64,000 bases of DNA from Notamacropus eugenii (GCF_028372415.1 NC_092876.1:64880885-64944884); one strand, 5' to 3'; positions 43,640-53,560 are shown, counted from the first letter of the stretch. The notes: generated from the sequence alone by a model not told the origin. Numbers and translations are program-made.

Positions 43640-43985
43640 AGAAAGAAAGAAAGAAAAAATAATTCATGTATGTAATGGCATGCTATAATATAATTAAGAC
43701 CTACAAGTATGAAAAAATACAAAGAAATCTGGACAGGTTCTTATAAAACAACATAAAGGGGAAAAATTGAAGCAAAATTAAAACAGAAACAATCACCATG
43801 ATCATGGAAAAAGTGAATGAGAATGAATGGAAAAGAGATCAGAGATTTAGAGTGATGGAAAAGTTTACACTCTGAAATTAATTTAAGTTTGAATGTTACT
43901 AAGCAAGTTTACTCGACTGTATTGGTGGTCAGTATTAAGTTTTTATTTATTTTTAAATCAAAACATCTCGGTGAATGAGCTTCAG
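43640..43985 (+). mobile_element. Possible old L1 3' fragment
   Basis: ATGTAATGGCATGCTATAAT and GAAATCTGGACAGG hint at an L1 3' region. Heavily diverged. Confidence 0.3.
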
Positions 43986-44189
43986 TGAAAGCCTGTTTGG
44001 AGACAAATAGCCAGACAACCTGAAAAGTGGCAAACACAGAGAGAGACGCACTTCAGGGTTACAAAGCCCTTGCATACTCATTACTTTCTTTGATTGACAA
44101 AACCACCCCATGACAGTGGAGGGTGGCAGGTGTTACTAGCTACCTTTTTTTACTTGTTTATTTTGTTTTGTTTTGTTTCTATCAGTACA

Positions 44190-44570
44190 TGGAGCATGTA
44201 GTGAGAAACTCCCATAAATGTAGATGGGCTCCAGTAGAAATTCACCTGCCTGGGGCACTGAGAGATTAAATTACTTACTTGCCCAGCGTCAGAGAATCAG
44301 CAGATGTGAGAGATGGAACTTGAACTGACTTGCATATCAGCTTCTAGTCTCTCTATGCTATACTGCCTTTCATTTTACAGAAAAAGAAACCAAGGCTTGG
44401 AAGGGAGAAGGTTTCTTGCTCAAGATACAAGTAGGACCACAGAGTTTAGATATATACAGTCCAATTTATTTTACAGAGGAGGAAACTGAGCCCTAGGCAA
44501 TGGAAATAACTTATCCAATGCAGAGCTGGGACTCAAATCTGGCTCAAACTCTAAATGCAGGACTCCTTCC
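44190..44570 (-). mobile_element. Two MIR fragments
   Basis: 44210-44375: TTACTTGCCCAGCGTCAG. 44370-44570: TTTACAGAGGAGGAAACTGAG, GCAGAGCTGGGACTCAAATC. Confidence 0.65.
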
Positions 44571-44572
44571 AG

Positions 44573-45245
44573 TCATCCAATAAGCATTTATTAAGTACCT
44601 ATTATGTGCCAGGCACTGGGCTAAGCAAAGGGAACACAAAGAAAGACATAAAACAATCCCTGCTTTTATGGAGCTCAGTCTAAAGGAGTATTACTGAAAG
44701 TTTTGCTAAGTGAACCCTTTGTTACTGCTTGTAAAGGAGTCTCAGGGGAAGGCTCTGCTGGGGGAAGCATCACCGAAACCGCAGCTTTTGTAGTACCTGG
44801 TACACATCAGGTGGAGGGCATGTCCTACCTGTTAGCCCTCATATTCCAGTCATTGGTGCTGAGATACAATGGCCCATCCCCTTTTACTGGGCCTATCCTA
44901 ATTATCTCTATCTCATTACTATAGTTATTGGTAAAAGCTGGCTCCATCTTGAATCCCTTGCTCATCTCCAGTGACCAGAGCCTGTTGCTACCTTGACAGA
45001 TTTTAAAATAATTCTTATTAAAAGAGAATTCATCTCTTTTTCCTGAGTTTTACCTCCTTAATCAAGGCATAAGCCCAAACACAGAATTTTCCTTTAACAA
45101 AACAAGGAACTATGTACAAACGAGATGTCTACAGGATAAATTGGAGATAATCACAACTGGTGGAAAGCACTAACGTTAAAGAAGGTTGGGAAAGGTTTCC
45201 TGTAAAGGGTGGGATTTTACCTGGAACTTGAGATGAGGAAGATGA
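44573..45245 (-). mobile_element. L2 LINE 3' part split by an unknown insert
   Basis: AATAAGCATTTATTAAGTACC, GTGCCAGGCACTGGGC and ATGGAGCTCAGTCTAAAGG reach 44688. The expected next L2 text (AACTATGTACAAACGAG, ACAGGATAAATTGGAGATAA) begins at about 45106. Confidence 0.75.
44691..45103. mobile_element. Unclassified ~410 bp insertion
   Basis: Sits exactly between two consecutive parts of an L2. It begins near TGAAAGTTTTGCTAAGTG and ends near CCTTTAACAAAACA. AAGGAGTAT and AAGGAACTAT at the edges may be remnants of a target duplication. Size and TG...CA ends would suit a solo LTR, but no primer-binding or polypurine site can be tested here. Confidence 0.45.
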
Positions 45246-45249
45246 GAAC

Positions 45250-45360
45250 CAAACTAATGTTTCCATAGCACCTGGAAATAGCCATTATCACTCCCATTTC
45301 ACAGATGAGGAGACTGAGGCTCCAGAAGGCTCAGGAATCCTCCCAAAGGATTAGACACAT
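45250..45360 (-). mobile_element. THER1/MIR fragment
   Basis: ATTATCACTCCCATTTCAC, AGATGAGGAGACTGAGGCTC. Confidence 0.6.
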
Positions 45361-45625
45361 ACACCGCTGCCTCTCCATCCTTCGGATGGTGGAGGTGGTA
45401 TCTCTTATTTGGGGGGTGTCTCCCCACCGCAGCCCCGTCGTGGCCCCACACTCAGAATCTCAGAGGGTTCTGGCCCTTGCACGAGGGGGAAGGGGCCGGA
45501 CGGTTCCAAAGGGTCTCCCTGAAGCCTGGGACCTTTCTCCACCTCCCCCAAAGCCCCTCCCCACCCCAACCTCTCCTACCTAGCCTCTAAAGCAAATCCG
45601 GAAAAGACTCGGACTTGGCGGCATG

Positions 45626-45639
45626 GGTGCCATAGCAAC
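45626..45639. promoter_or_regulatory. RFX X-box
   Basis: GGTGCCATAGCAAC, an imperfect palindrome with both half-sites recognisable (GTGCC and GCAAC). Confidence 0.7.
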
Positions 45640-45677
45640 AGAAACCTTAACATTCGAAAGCTTCCGTGCCTCTTGGG

Positions 45678-45709
45678 CCAATCCAAAGGCCAGTTTTTTT
45701 CTGGCCAAT
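45678..45709 (+). promoter_or_regulatory. Pair of CCAAT (NF-Y) boxes
   Basis: GGGCCAATCC and TGGCCAATCG, starts 27 bp apart, 40-80 bp from the X-box. Confidence 0.7.
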
Positions 45710-45984
45710 CGCCAGAAGCCTTTCAGAGACTTGGGAAGAAGCTGCCTGCACGAAAGACCACAGGCCTCCCTGGGCGTGTGCGCTGCTGAAAGCACGCGTC
45801 ATACTGCGCGGTTATGTGTAGGAGAGAAGGGAAGGCGCTGTTTACGAGTGAGGAGGGACGGTCCTAGAAGAGGACTCCAGCATATGGTTAGGATTCTCAC
45901 CGCCACCCCCACCTTCCCCAATGTGCTTAGGGACTCCTAATTGCAGCCCCAGGGAAATAAGACTCCTAATGAGTGACCATCAGT

Positions 45985-46125
45985 TACGTGACTCAGTTTC
46001 CCCATCTGTAAAATGGGGATAATAATAGCACCTCCTTCAAATGAGATATATATATATATAAAGAACTTTACAAATCTTAAAACACTATATAAGTGCAAGC
46101 TAGTATTATTACTGTTATTTTTACA
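45985..46125 (+). mobile_element. THER1/MIR 3' half
   Basis: CAGTTTCCCCATCTGTAAAA, ATAATAATAGCACCTCC, a short TATATA run, then CTTTACAAATCTTAAAACAC. Confidence 0.75.
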
Positions 46126-46257
46126 AATATGAAAACTTACAGTAAAGTCACAGAATAATGAATAAAAGTTGATTAGAGTCCAGCAATACGGACGTCAGAT
46201 CTTTCTACAAAGTCACCCTGCCCCATCATCTCAAGCTTTGTACCCAAACCTCACAGT

Positions 46258-46395
46258 ACCATGAATGAATGAATGAAAAAGCACTAACCAGGGGTTTACT
46301 ATTTGCAAAACCCTGTGCTAAATGCTGGAGATTCAAACAGAAAAAGAAAACTTCTCCGTTCTTACATTCTAATGAAAGAGACAAGGCCTTAGGTT
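46258..46395 (-). mobile_element. L2 LINE 3' terminus
   Basis: ACCATGAATGAATGAATG, GGTTTACTATTTGCAAAAC, CCTGTGCTAAATGCTGG. A short 131-codon plus frame across it is a by-product. Confidence 0.65.
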
Positions 46396-46644
46396 TCAGC
46401 TGCAAGCCAGATGGAAAAGCCCAGAAGTCCTTAGGGAGCCGCAGCAAAGAGTATAGGAGCGTCTCTTTATTCAAGTCATTTCTACTGACAAAACTCTATG
46501 TGTTTCTGGTGTTGAACCATCGGACAGAGCCCAAGACTCTGGTGGTGAGAATTTTCTTTTCCAAGACTTTAATAGCTGTGACTGGTAAGAAGGCAGGGAT
46601 TACAGCAGAGGCAGCTGTCAGGCTGCATCTCCACAGGACTCTAT
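46396..46644. other. Unassigned
   Basis: No recognised family or exon. Confidence 0.3.
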
Positions 46645-46805
46645 GGATAATGTGCCAGATTTGAAGTCAGCAGACTTGAGTTCACATCTTGACTCCAGTA
46701 TTTACTTTGTCTTTGACAAATCACAATGAGCTGTCTGGGCTTTACTTTCCTTAACTGTAAAATGAGGAGGTGGAGCTAGATATAACTACTAAGGACTGTT
46801 CTGGA
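46645..46805 (+). mobile_element. MIR SINE
   Basis: GATTTGAAGTCAGCAGACTT, TTTGACAAATCACAATGAGC, CCTTAACTGTAAAATGAGG. Confidence 0.65.
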
Positions 46806-46877
46806 TCAAAATTCCTCCTTCCTAGTTCTGGGCTCTGATCTGAGAGGAATGCAAAAGAAATAGGTAAGAAAAGGAGT

Positions 46878-47137
46878 TTGGGTTGTTGTTCAGCTGTGTC
46901 TGACTTCATGACTCCATTTGGGGTTTTCTTGGCAAAGGTAGTGGAATAGTTTGCCATTTTCTTCTCCAGCTCTTTTTACAGATGAGGAAACTGAGGCAAA
47001 CAGGGCTAAGTAACTTGCCCATGGTCACATAGCCTAGGAAGGGTCTGAGTCTGGATTTGAACTCAGGAATATGAGTCTTCCTGACTTCTGACTCTAGGCT
47101 CAGCAGTCTACCCACTTCCTCACCCAACTATCCCTGT
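46878..47137 (-). mobile_element. tRNA-type marsupial SINE
   Basis: GTTGTTCAGCTGTGTCTGAC, TTTGGGGTTTTCTTGGCAAA, ACAGATGAGGAAACTGAGGC, TTGAACTCAGGAATATGAG. Confidence 0.85.
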
Positions 47138-47287
47138 GGGTTTTTTACACCCTATAAATTTATGGTACTTAACCTCAGTTGAGCCTTCCTTGGATAATCC
47201 TACTCTTCCTTTACTTGCTTATCCACTAGTATCTTATTCACCTTATCTCACTCTGTTTTCTTCTGGTCTCCCCTTTCAATGTCCCTT

Positions 47288-47540
47288 CATAATAACAGCT
47301 AACATTTCTATATAAATATTCATATATTTATATGTACCAGGCACTGTGCTAAGAGTTTACAATTACTATCCCCTTTGATCTTCACAACAACTCTAGGAGG
47401 CAAGTGCAATTATTATCCCCATTTTGTATATGGGGAAAATGTGGCATAGTGCCCAGCATCACACAGCTGCTAAGTACAGGAGGCTAGATTGGAACTCTGG
47501 TCTTTCTGACCCAGTGCTCTGGGCACTATGGCGCCTCCTC
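47288..47540 (-). mobile_element. THER1-type SINE
   Basis: ATAACAGCTAACATTTCTAT, GTACCAGGCACTGTGCTAAG, ATCCCCATTTTGTATATGG, ACACAGCTGCTAAGTAC. Confidence 0.75.
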
Positions 47541-47544
47541 CATA

Positions 47545-48960
47545 CACCTTACAGGTCTTGTTTGCTGCAGGCACATGCTGAGCTGTCCTGCCTGTGTCTC
47601 CCATGTCTCACAATCCATTTCAAAATTCTTCAGAGAGACCTTGAGAGTGTCCTTGTATCACGTCTTCTGGTCTCCGTGTGAGTGCTTGCCTTGTGTGAGT
47701 TCTCAGAAAAACAGTCTTTTAGGCAAAAGTGTATTTGGCATTCGAACAACATGGCCAGCCCATGACAGTTTTATTCTCTGCAGAAGAGTCTGAATGCTTG
47801 GTAGTTCAGTTCGAGAAAGGACTCTGTCTGCTACCTCATCCTGCCAGGTGATCTTCAGAATCTTTCCAAGACAATTCAAATGGAAGTGCTTCCGTTTCCT
47901 GGCATGGCACTGGTAGGCTGTCCAGCTTTCACAGACATACAACAATGAGGTCAGCTCAATAGCTCTGTAGACCTTCAGTTTGATAGTCAGTCTAATACCT
48001 CTTCTCTCCCACACTTTGTTTCAGAGCCTACTAAACATGGAGCTTTGGCAATGTGTGTCAACCTCTTATCATTTCTGAAAAGCATACTGCCAAAGTAAGT
48101 AAACTTGTCCACAGCATTCAAAATTTCTCTCTTTGCTTTTTTAAAAAAAAATTATTTTATTCTGAACTTAAGAAATAAACAAGCATTTCTATAACATAGA
48201 AGAATGGAGGAAAAAAGATGATTGCACATGAAACCACAAATCTGTTATGTACAACTTGCTATTCTTTTAAATATATAATAAAGTTATTATCTAACTTTCT
48301 TTTTTCTTTTTTCTCCCTTTCCCCCATCCCAAAGATAGCTACCATTAGACACAAATATGTATGTAAATATGTGTATTATATATATATCATTCTATACATG
48401 CTTTTATTTATCAGTTCTTTCTCTGGATGCAGATAGGGTCTTCCTTCGTAAGTCTTTTGTAATTAATAGTAGTCAAAATGACTTAGTTGTTCAAAGTTGT
48501 TCTTAAAACAATATTGTTGTTACTGTGTATAACATTCTTTTGCTCATTTTGCAATTCATTATTTCGTGCAAGTCTATCCACGTTTTTCTAAAATCATTGA
48601 GCTGTAACCGAAGGTTCCACATATGGACAGTGGAGTGCTGGCTGTTGGAGAGCCTGTTTTTTTCTCAGTGTTAATTGTTAGGCCAAAGTTAGTATAAGCA
48701 GATCGATAATTTGTTGCAGCTCAGACTCAGAAGCTGCACTGAGTGCACACAAAAAGTCATGCACCAACTGTCCTCTACTTTAGTCTTGGCTTGTAGCCTT
48801 TTCAAGTTAAACAATTTACCATCAGGGTTGCAGCTGACCTTAAGGCTGTTTTCATCCTTGTTGAAGATGTCTCATATCACTGAAAGCATTATGCTAAAAA
48901 GCATGGGAGCAAGCTCATAGCCCTGCTTCATGCCATTGGTGACTGGAAAGGCATGAGAGT
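47545..48960 (-). mobile_element. Zinc-finger-tailed LINE: reverse-transcriptase part, split by L1
   Basis: On the minus strand, 48960-48604 carries decayed reverse-transcriptase text (NGMKQGYELAPMLFS, equivalent to the conserved KQGC.LAP block) and a GLTINTEKK block. 48014-47703 is open and reads VYRAIELTSLLYVCESWTAY, KITWQDEVADRVLSRT and WAGHVVRMP, typical of the post-RT region in this LINE group. The C-terminal zinc-finger end of the same family is at 19446-19695. An L1 3' end is inserted at about 48140-48603. Confidence 0.7.
48140..48603 (-). mobile_element. L1 3' end nested in a LINE
   Basis: T-rich start, TTATTTTATTCTGAACTTAAG, TTCTTTCTCTGGATGCAGAT, GTTGTTACTGTGTATAAC, GCTCATTTTGCAATTC: reverse L1 3' UTR order. 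Confidence 0.75.
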
Positions 48961-48974
48961 ATTACCCAGTACTC

Positions 48975-50205
48975 ATGCAAGCATGCTCTTATGAAACTAA
49001 CAAACAAGATATATCCAGGATAAATAGGAAAGAATCAACAGAGGAAAGGTGCTAGAATGAAGAGACATAGGGAAAGGCTTTCCTGTAGAAGGTGATGTTT
49101 TAACTGGAATTTAAAGAAGACCAGAGAATGAAGGAAGTGGAGATAAGAAGGGAGAGCCTTCTAGGCCTGGGAGAGAGCCAGAGAAAATGCCAGAAGTAGG
49201 GAGATGGAGTAGAATGTCAGGAAAATCATTGTCCCTGAATCAAGAATGGAGTTGGTATAAAGTGTAAAAAGACTGAAAGGGGGGGGAAGGGAGTAGACAC
49301 CAAGTTATAAAGGACCTTGAATGCCAAATAGAGAATTTTATATTTTTATATAAGTTTGAAATTTGTTTTATTTCATATATTTAAATAAATATATTTATAT
49401 GTTTTATATTTGATGCTGGAGGTGATAGGGAGCCTTTGGAGTTTATTGTGTGAAGGGACATGGTAAACTTACACTTTGATGGACTGGAGTGGATAGAACT
49501 TTGTGGACAAAAAACATCCCCTACCCCCTGCCCAGCAGGTTGTTGCAATGATCTAAGACATGAGGTGATGAGGGCCTGTACTAAGGTGGTGGTGGTATCA
49601 GAGGAGAGAAGGAGGTATATGGGAGAGATGTTATGGAATTAAAATCCACAAGCCTTGGCCACAGATTGAATGGGGGAGTAGGAGGAAGAGCAGTTGAAAC
49701 AGTGAGAATAACTACTAGGTATGAAGGTAGCTAGGTGTTGCAGTGAATAGAGCACCAGGCCTGGGGTCAAGAAGACCTGAGTTCAAATCTGACCTCAGAC
49801 ACTTACTAGCTATGTGACCCTGAGCAAGTCACTTAACCCCATTTCCCTCAGTTTCTTCATCTATAAAATAATCTGGAGAAGGATATGGCAAACCACTCCA
49901 GTATCTTTGCCAAGAGGACCCCATATGGGATCACAACTGAACAGCTAGGTCTTGAGTCTGGATAACTGGGAGGAACCTCAACAGTAACAGAGAATTTGGA
50001 AGAAAGGTTGGGGATAGGATGAGAAATGGGGGAAAGGAAGAAAATGAGTTTGGTTTTGAAAGTTTTGAGTTTCAGAAGTCTACAGGACATCCAGTTTGAG
50101 ATGTCCAATAGGCGGCTGAATGTTAGAAGCCGGAGGTCAGAGGAGACATTAGGGCTGGATCAGCAGATCTGAGAATAATCAGTGGCAGCCAGAAAGAGAG
50201 TGTAT
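48975..50205 (-). mobile_element. L2 LINE, 5'-truncated, with nested SINE
   Basis: Reverse L2 order from ACAAGATATATCCAGGATAA through GGAAAGGCTTTCCTGTAGAA, GACCTTGAATGCCAAATAG and GGTGATAGGGAGCCTTTGG to GGACATCCAGTTTGAGATG. An AT-rich expansion lies at 49336-49410. Confidence 0.8.
49725..49952 (+). mobile_element. tRNA-type marsupial SINE nested in L2
   Basis: GGTAGCTAGGTGTTGCAGTG, AAGAAGACCTGAGTTCAAAT, GTGACCCTGAGCAAGTCAC, GGATATGGCAAACCACTCC, ending ACAACTGAACAGC. Confidence 0.85.
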
Positions 50206-50210
50206 CCAGC

Positions 50211-50278
50211 TGCTGTCCCATCAAGCTCCTCCCCTTTGCCACTAAACTGCTTGAAAAGATTATCTATACCACAAATGT
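50211..50278 (+). mobile_element. L2 reverse-transcriptase scrap
   Basis: Plus strand reads CCPIKLLPFATKLLEKIIYT, the L2 RPISLLPF.AKLLEK block, opposite to the neighbouring L2. Confidence 0.6.
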
Positions 50279-50462
50279 CAAACACGTGTCTCTCAGGCTG
50301 GTCAGAACCACGTTAAAATGTATTTGGGAAATATTTTAACAAAATAAATAAAAATGCGATAAAACATATGTAACAATTTACTTTCAAACTAAGTCAGTAT
50401 GCAGCTTCAGGGATCTTTAGGTACAGATGAGTGGTTCCATTTCTGTTTAACACCATTGATCT
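50275..50462. mobile_element. MITE-like DNA transposon with imperfect terminal inverted repeats
   Basis: Left end ATGTCAAACACG and right end TTTAACACCATTG are near-complementary (GTGTCAAAC type ends). The interior is AT-rich (AACAAAATAAATAAAAATGC). Probably a hAT-like non-autonomous element. Confidence 0.5.
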
Positions 50463-50775
50463 AAACTGAACTCAGATTAATTGGGCATGCCAATCTTGAT
50501 GCAGAAGAGATAGAGTGAATCATATATCTCATTAAAGGGAGATTAGTGAGGGTAAGAGGAGAAGGGGACAGGACTAAGTGTGCAGGATGTTATAGAAATT
50601 AGTTTTGTTCTACAACTTAACAGCTTTTTCTTTATTCAAAAGGAGAGATCTATCCCTCCCTGAGTTGTTCATCTCCCCTGGACTCTCTACCATGCTTTAG
50701 AAATTTCATCTGGGAAGTTCACTCCATCCCTGGCCTGCTTCGCTGTAAGTACTCTTAAGTCACCAGGCCTCACCT
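50463..50775. other. Unassigned intergenic
   Basis: Nothing recognised. Confidence 0.3.
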
Positions 50776-50782
50776 TCGGAAT

Positions 50783-51005
50783 GACTGGTTTCTCCTAGTT
50801 GTTGTAATTGTTGCTGTTTGTCCTTTTTTCTCGAAGAGGACCATGACATCAGGAAGCTGATGCCATGACTTGCAAGTGAATTGAATTTAAGTGAGAGAGG
50901 GCTGTGCACAGTCACTAGCCTCACTCGCTCCTCCAGAGCCATCTAGGTCCAATGGCCAGATATGGATCAGGATGACTGGAGAGGGCCTGGAAGTTTCTCC
51001 TAGAC
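50783..51005 (-). mobile_element. tRNA-type SINE 3' body
   Basis: GTTGTTGTAATTGTTGCTG, TTCTCGAAGAGGACCATGAC, TCCTCCAGAGCCATCTAGG, ATGGCCAGATATGGATCAG. It is the antisense of the second half of the SINE at 23679-23988. Confidence 0.8.
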
Positions 51006-51009
51006 CCTC

Positions 51010-51346
51010 CAATTGAAGGAGGAGGTGCAGGCCAAGGACGTCTTCATCCCTTTCCAAGTCGCACAGAGGACTCTTTCTCTCCCAGGCCCCCGTGCCGGGT
51101 GCCTTATTCCTGAACCACCACCATCCCACCCCTCTCCTTTTCAGATCCCTTTTGTACTCTGTCTTCCTCCATTAGAAGTTATACCCCATGAGGGCAGGGG
51201 CTATCTTTCTTTCTGCTTCTGTGTATATTCCCAGCACTTAGCACAAAGTATTTAATAAATGTTTCTTGTTGCTGCTTTTTCAGTTGTCTGACTTTTTGTG
51301 AGCCCATTTGGGGTTTTCTTGGAGTGATTTGCCATTTCCTTCCCCA
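51010..51346. mobile_element. L2 3' UTR (+) then SINE fragment (-)
   Basis: 51130-51268: CCATGAGGGCAGGGGCTATC, CCCAGCACTTAGCACAAAG. 51268-51346: GAGCCCATTTGGGGTTTTC, GTGATTTGCCATTTCC. Confidence 0.7.
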
Positions 51347-51374
51347 AAATGCTTGCCAACTGACTGGTTAATAA

Positions 51375-51915
51375 ATTGAGAAGTTATTTTTTTCATATTT
51401 TAATTTCATATTTTATTTTTCTTGAGTTCTAAATTCTCTCCCTCCCCTCCCCTGCCTCATTGAGAAGGCAAGCAGTTTGATATAGGTTATGTATGTGTAG
51501 TTATGCAAAGCATATTACCATCTTAATCATGTTGTGAAAGAAAACACAGACAAAAAAACCCCAAGAAAAAATAAAGTATCTTTGATATGCATTCAGATTC
51601 CATTAATCCTTTCTCTGGGGATGGATGGCATTTTTCATCCAAAGTTCTTCAGAATTGTCTTGAATCATGGTATTACTGAGAATAGTTAATTCATTCACAG
51701 TTGACCATCAAACAATTTTGTTGTTACTGTATACGATGTTCTCTTGAGGGTTCTGCTCATTTCATTTTGCAAAAATTGGGAAATTATTGATCTTAAAGAG
51801 TATAAAAATGTTTTTAATGTGCCTACAGTGAATATCTACCAGTTGGGGATTGGCTGGCTAAATAAATTATGCAGGTTACGAATGTAATAGAATATTATGG
51901 CACCATTAGAAACAT
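51375..51915 (-). mobile_element. L1 3' end with 5' inversion (twin priming pattern)
   Basis: 51375-51780 is L1 3' UTR in reverse (T-rich start, ATGTTGTGAAAGAAAACACA, GTTGTTACTGTATACGATG, GCTCATTTCATTTTGC). 51783-51915 is the adjoining upstream L1 text in forward orientation (CCAGTTGGGGATTGGCTGG, GAATGTAATAGAATATTATGG). The two pieces are consecutive in related L1 copies. Confidence 0.7.
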
Positions 51916-51924
51916 GCACTCATA

Positions 51925-52825
51925 TTCAAGGTTGGGTCTCCAAAAAGTAACTGGTAGTTCTAGATTACCCAGTAGGCCTGCACTTCTAAAATTATAACTC
52001 ATAAGCCCCCGCTAGTGAGTTTATCTTTTATAGTAGACATAATTAGCTCGAAACAAAAGCATTTACTAAAATGTACATGTAAGAATAGTAGCTCTACGAT
52101 ATGGTCATATTCACCTACATACACATATAGAGTCAGGAAGAGTAGGTGCCATCTTAGAGCACAACGGTATTAAGGTACACCTGTGGCTAAAGCAACTCAC
52201 TCCTCTAGTACTGCCAGGCTCTCATGTTCTTTTTCTTTGTATGGAATACTTACTCTCTGGATGCAGCAGAAAAAAGTATTTCATTTGGGCTTCCTGGGTC
52301 TGATCATCTCTGCAGCTCTATGGCCCGGGTTAGTTCTCTAGAGCCCATAGTGGATTCTCTTCTCTGCTGTCACAACTCTCATTTCTTGAAGGTGTCTGCT
52401 TTAAATGTGTCTCTGTCTGTCTGTCTAGAGAGGATCTCTGCTCAGATCTCAAACTACTTTGAACCAACTGACTGTTGGACATAGTATCTCCTATGGGGTA
52501 AATAGTTCCTCTACAAGAAGTCATGACTGATGTGGGCAGCGGAGGTAGATATAGAGGGACATACTCCACAAAGTACCTTTCTGCCTTGATTGCCTAAAAC
52601 TCTAGAACTGGGCTCAGATTTGGCAGTTTTTCTCTGAAGGACAAGCTGGAATATGGTCAGTCTTTGGCCAGTCAGTGGTCAGGGTCTCCTTCTAATTTAA
52701 TCAGAAAACATTTGTCCCTTTGTAAAGGGATAAGGGTGTAGACATGACTTGTTACCTCTGTCATCTATCTATCACTTTCTATAATTATATGAACTTGACT
52801 GGTGAGTGGTAGAGAATAAAATTTA
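51925..52825. other. Unassigned, about 900 bp
   Basis: No known family. CATAAGCCCCCGCTAGTGAG at 52000-52019 is the antisense of the GGGGGCTT motif at 32.67 and 43.19 kb. An (AT/AC) microsatellite begins near 52826. Confidence 0.35.
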
Positions 52826-52849
52826 CATATATGTATATACATACACATA

Positions 52850-53165
52850 TATACTAAGTAATTGGATTTATTATTTTAATTTATTTCATTATTTCCCAAT
52901 TACACGATTTTTTAAACATTTTTTTAAAATTTGAGTTCTAAATTATCTCCCTTTCACCAGAAATTTGGTATTGATGATACATGTGAAGTCATGCAAAACA
53001 TACTTTCATATTAGCCATGTTGTAAAAGAAAACACAAACAAAAAGAACAGTAAAAATAAAGTTTTTTATATGTTTCAATCTACAATTCTCTCTGGAGGCA
53101 GATAGCATTTTTCATCATGGGTCCATATCTAGAATCATTGTCTTGAGCAGAGTAGCTAAGTCTTT
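52850..53165 (-). mobile_element. L1 3' end, copy 1 of 3
   Basis: GAGTTCTAAATTATCTCCC, AGCCATGTTGTAAAAGAAAA, CTCTCTGGAGGCAGATAGC, ending GTAGCTAAGTC. Confidence 0.8.
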
Positions 53166-53560
53166 TTTTTTGTACATACTATTTTATTTTTTTCAATTAC
53201 ATGTAGAGATAATTTTCAGCATTTTTTTATAAGATGTGAATTACAAATTTTTTCTCCCTCTTATCCACTCCCCAAGATGGCAAGCAATATAGATTACATA
53301 TATATGCAATCATGTGAACATATTTTCACATTACTTATGTTGTGAAAGAAGAATGAAAACAAAAGGGAAAAGCCACAAAAACAAAAAACAAAAAAGGGTA
53401 GAAATAATATGCTTCGATCTGCATTCAGACTTCATAGTTCTTTCTCTGGATGTATATAGTATTTTCCATCCTGAGTCATTTGGAATTATCTTGAATAATT
53501 GTATTACTGAGAAGGTAGCTAAGTTTTTCACAGTTGATCATCCTTAAAATATTTTTTTAA
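53166..53560 (-). mobile_element. L1 3' end, copy 2 of 3
   Basis: Starts with a T run and TTTTTTTCAATTACATGTAG, then CCCCAAGATGGCAAGCAAT, TTATGTTGTGAAAGAAGAAT, TTCTTTCTCTGGATGTATAT, ending CACAGTTGATCATCC. Confidence 0.85.

Larger units (their letters stand above)
45400..45900 (-). promoter_or_regulatory. CpG-rich X-box/CCAAT promoter, candidate STPG1 promoter
   Basis: Composition changes abruptly to CpG-rich (CCCCGTCGTGG, GGGGCCGGACGG, GCACGCGTCATACTGCGCGG). GGTGCCATAGCAAC at 45626-45639 matches the RFX X-box (12 of 14 to GTTGCCATGGCAAC). CCAAT boxes lie at 45678-45682 and 45705-45709, 27 bp apart. ETS-like CCGGAA is at 45598. On the minus strand a donor-like GGCTAG|GTAGGAG sits at 45579, so a short non-coding exon 1 just downstream of the X-box is possible. 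STPG1 is a predicted ciliary/flagellar protein and X-boxes mark ciliary promoters, which favours minus-strand STPG1. A plus-strand or bidirectional promoter is also possible. Confidence 0.65.

Noticed and set aside
45623..45940. 105-codon plus frame starting MGAIATETL in the X-box island
   Set aside because: The frame is read through the X-box and both CCAAT boxes, so it is more likely promoter DNA than coding sequence.
47703..48014. 103-codon minus frame as a host gene
   Set aside because: LLYVCESWT, KITWQDEV and WAGHVVRMP are post-reverse-transcriptase LINE motifs.
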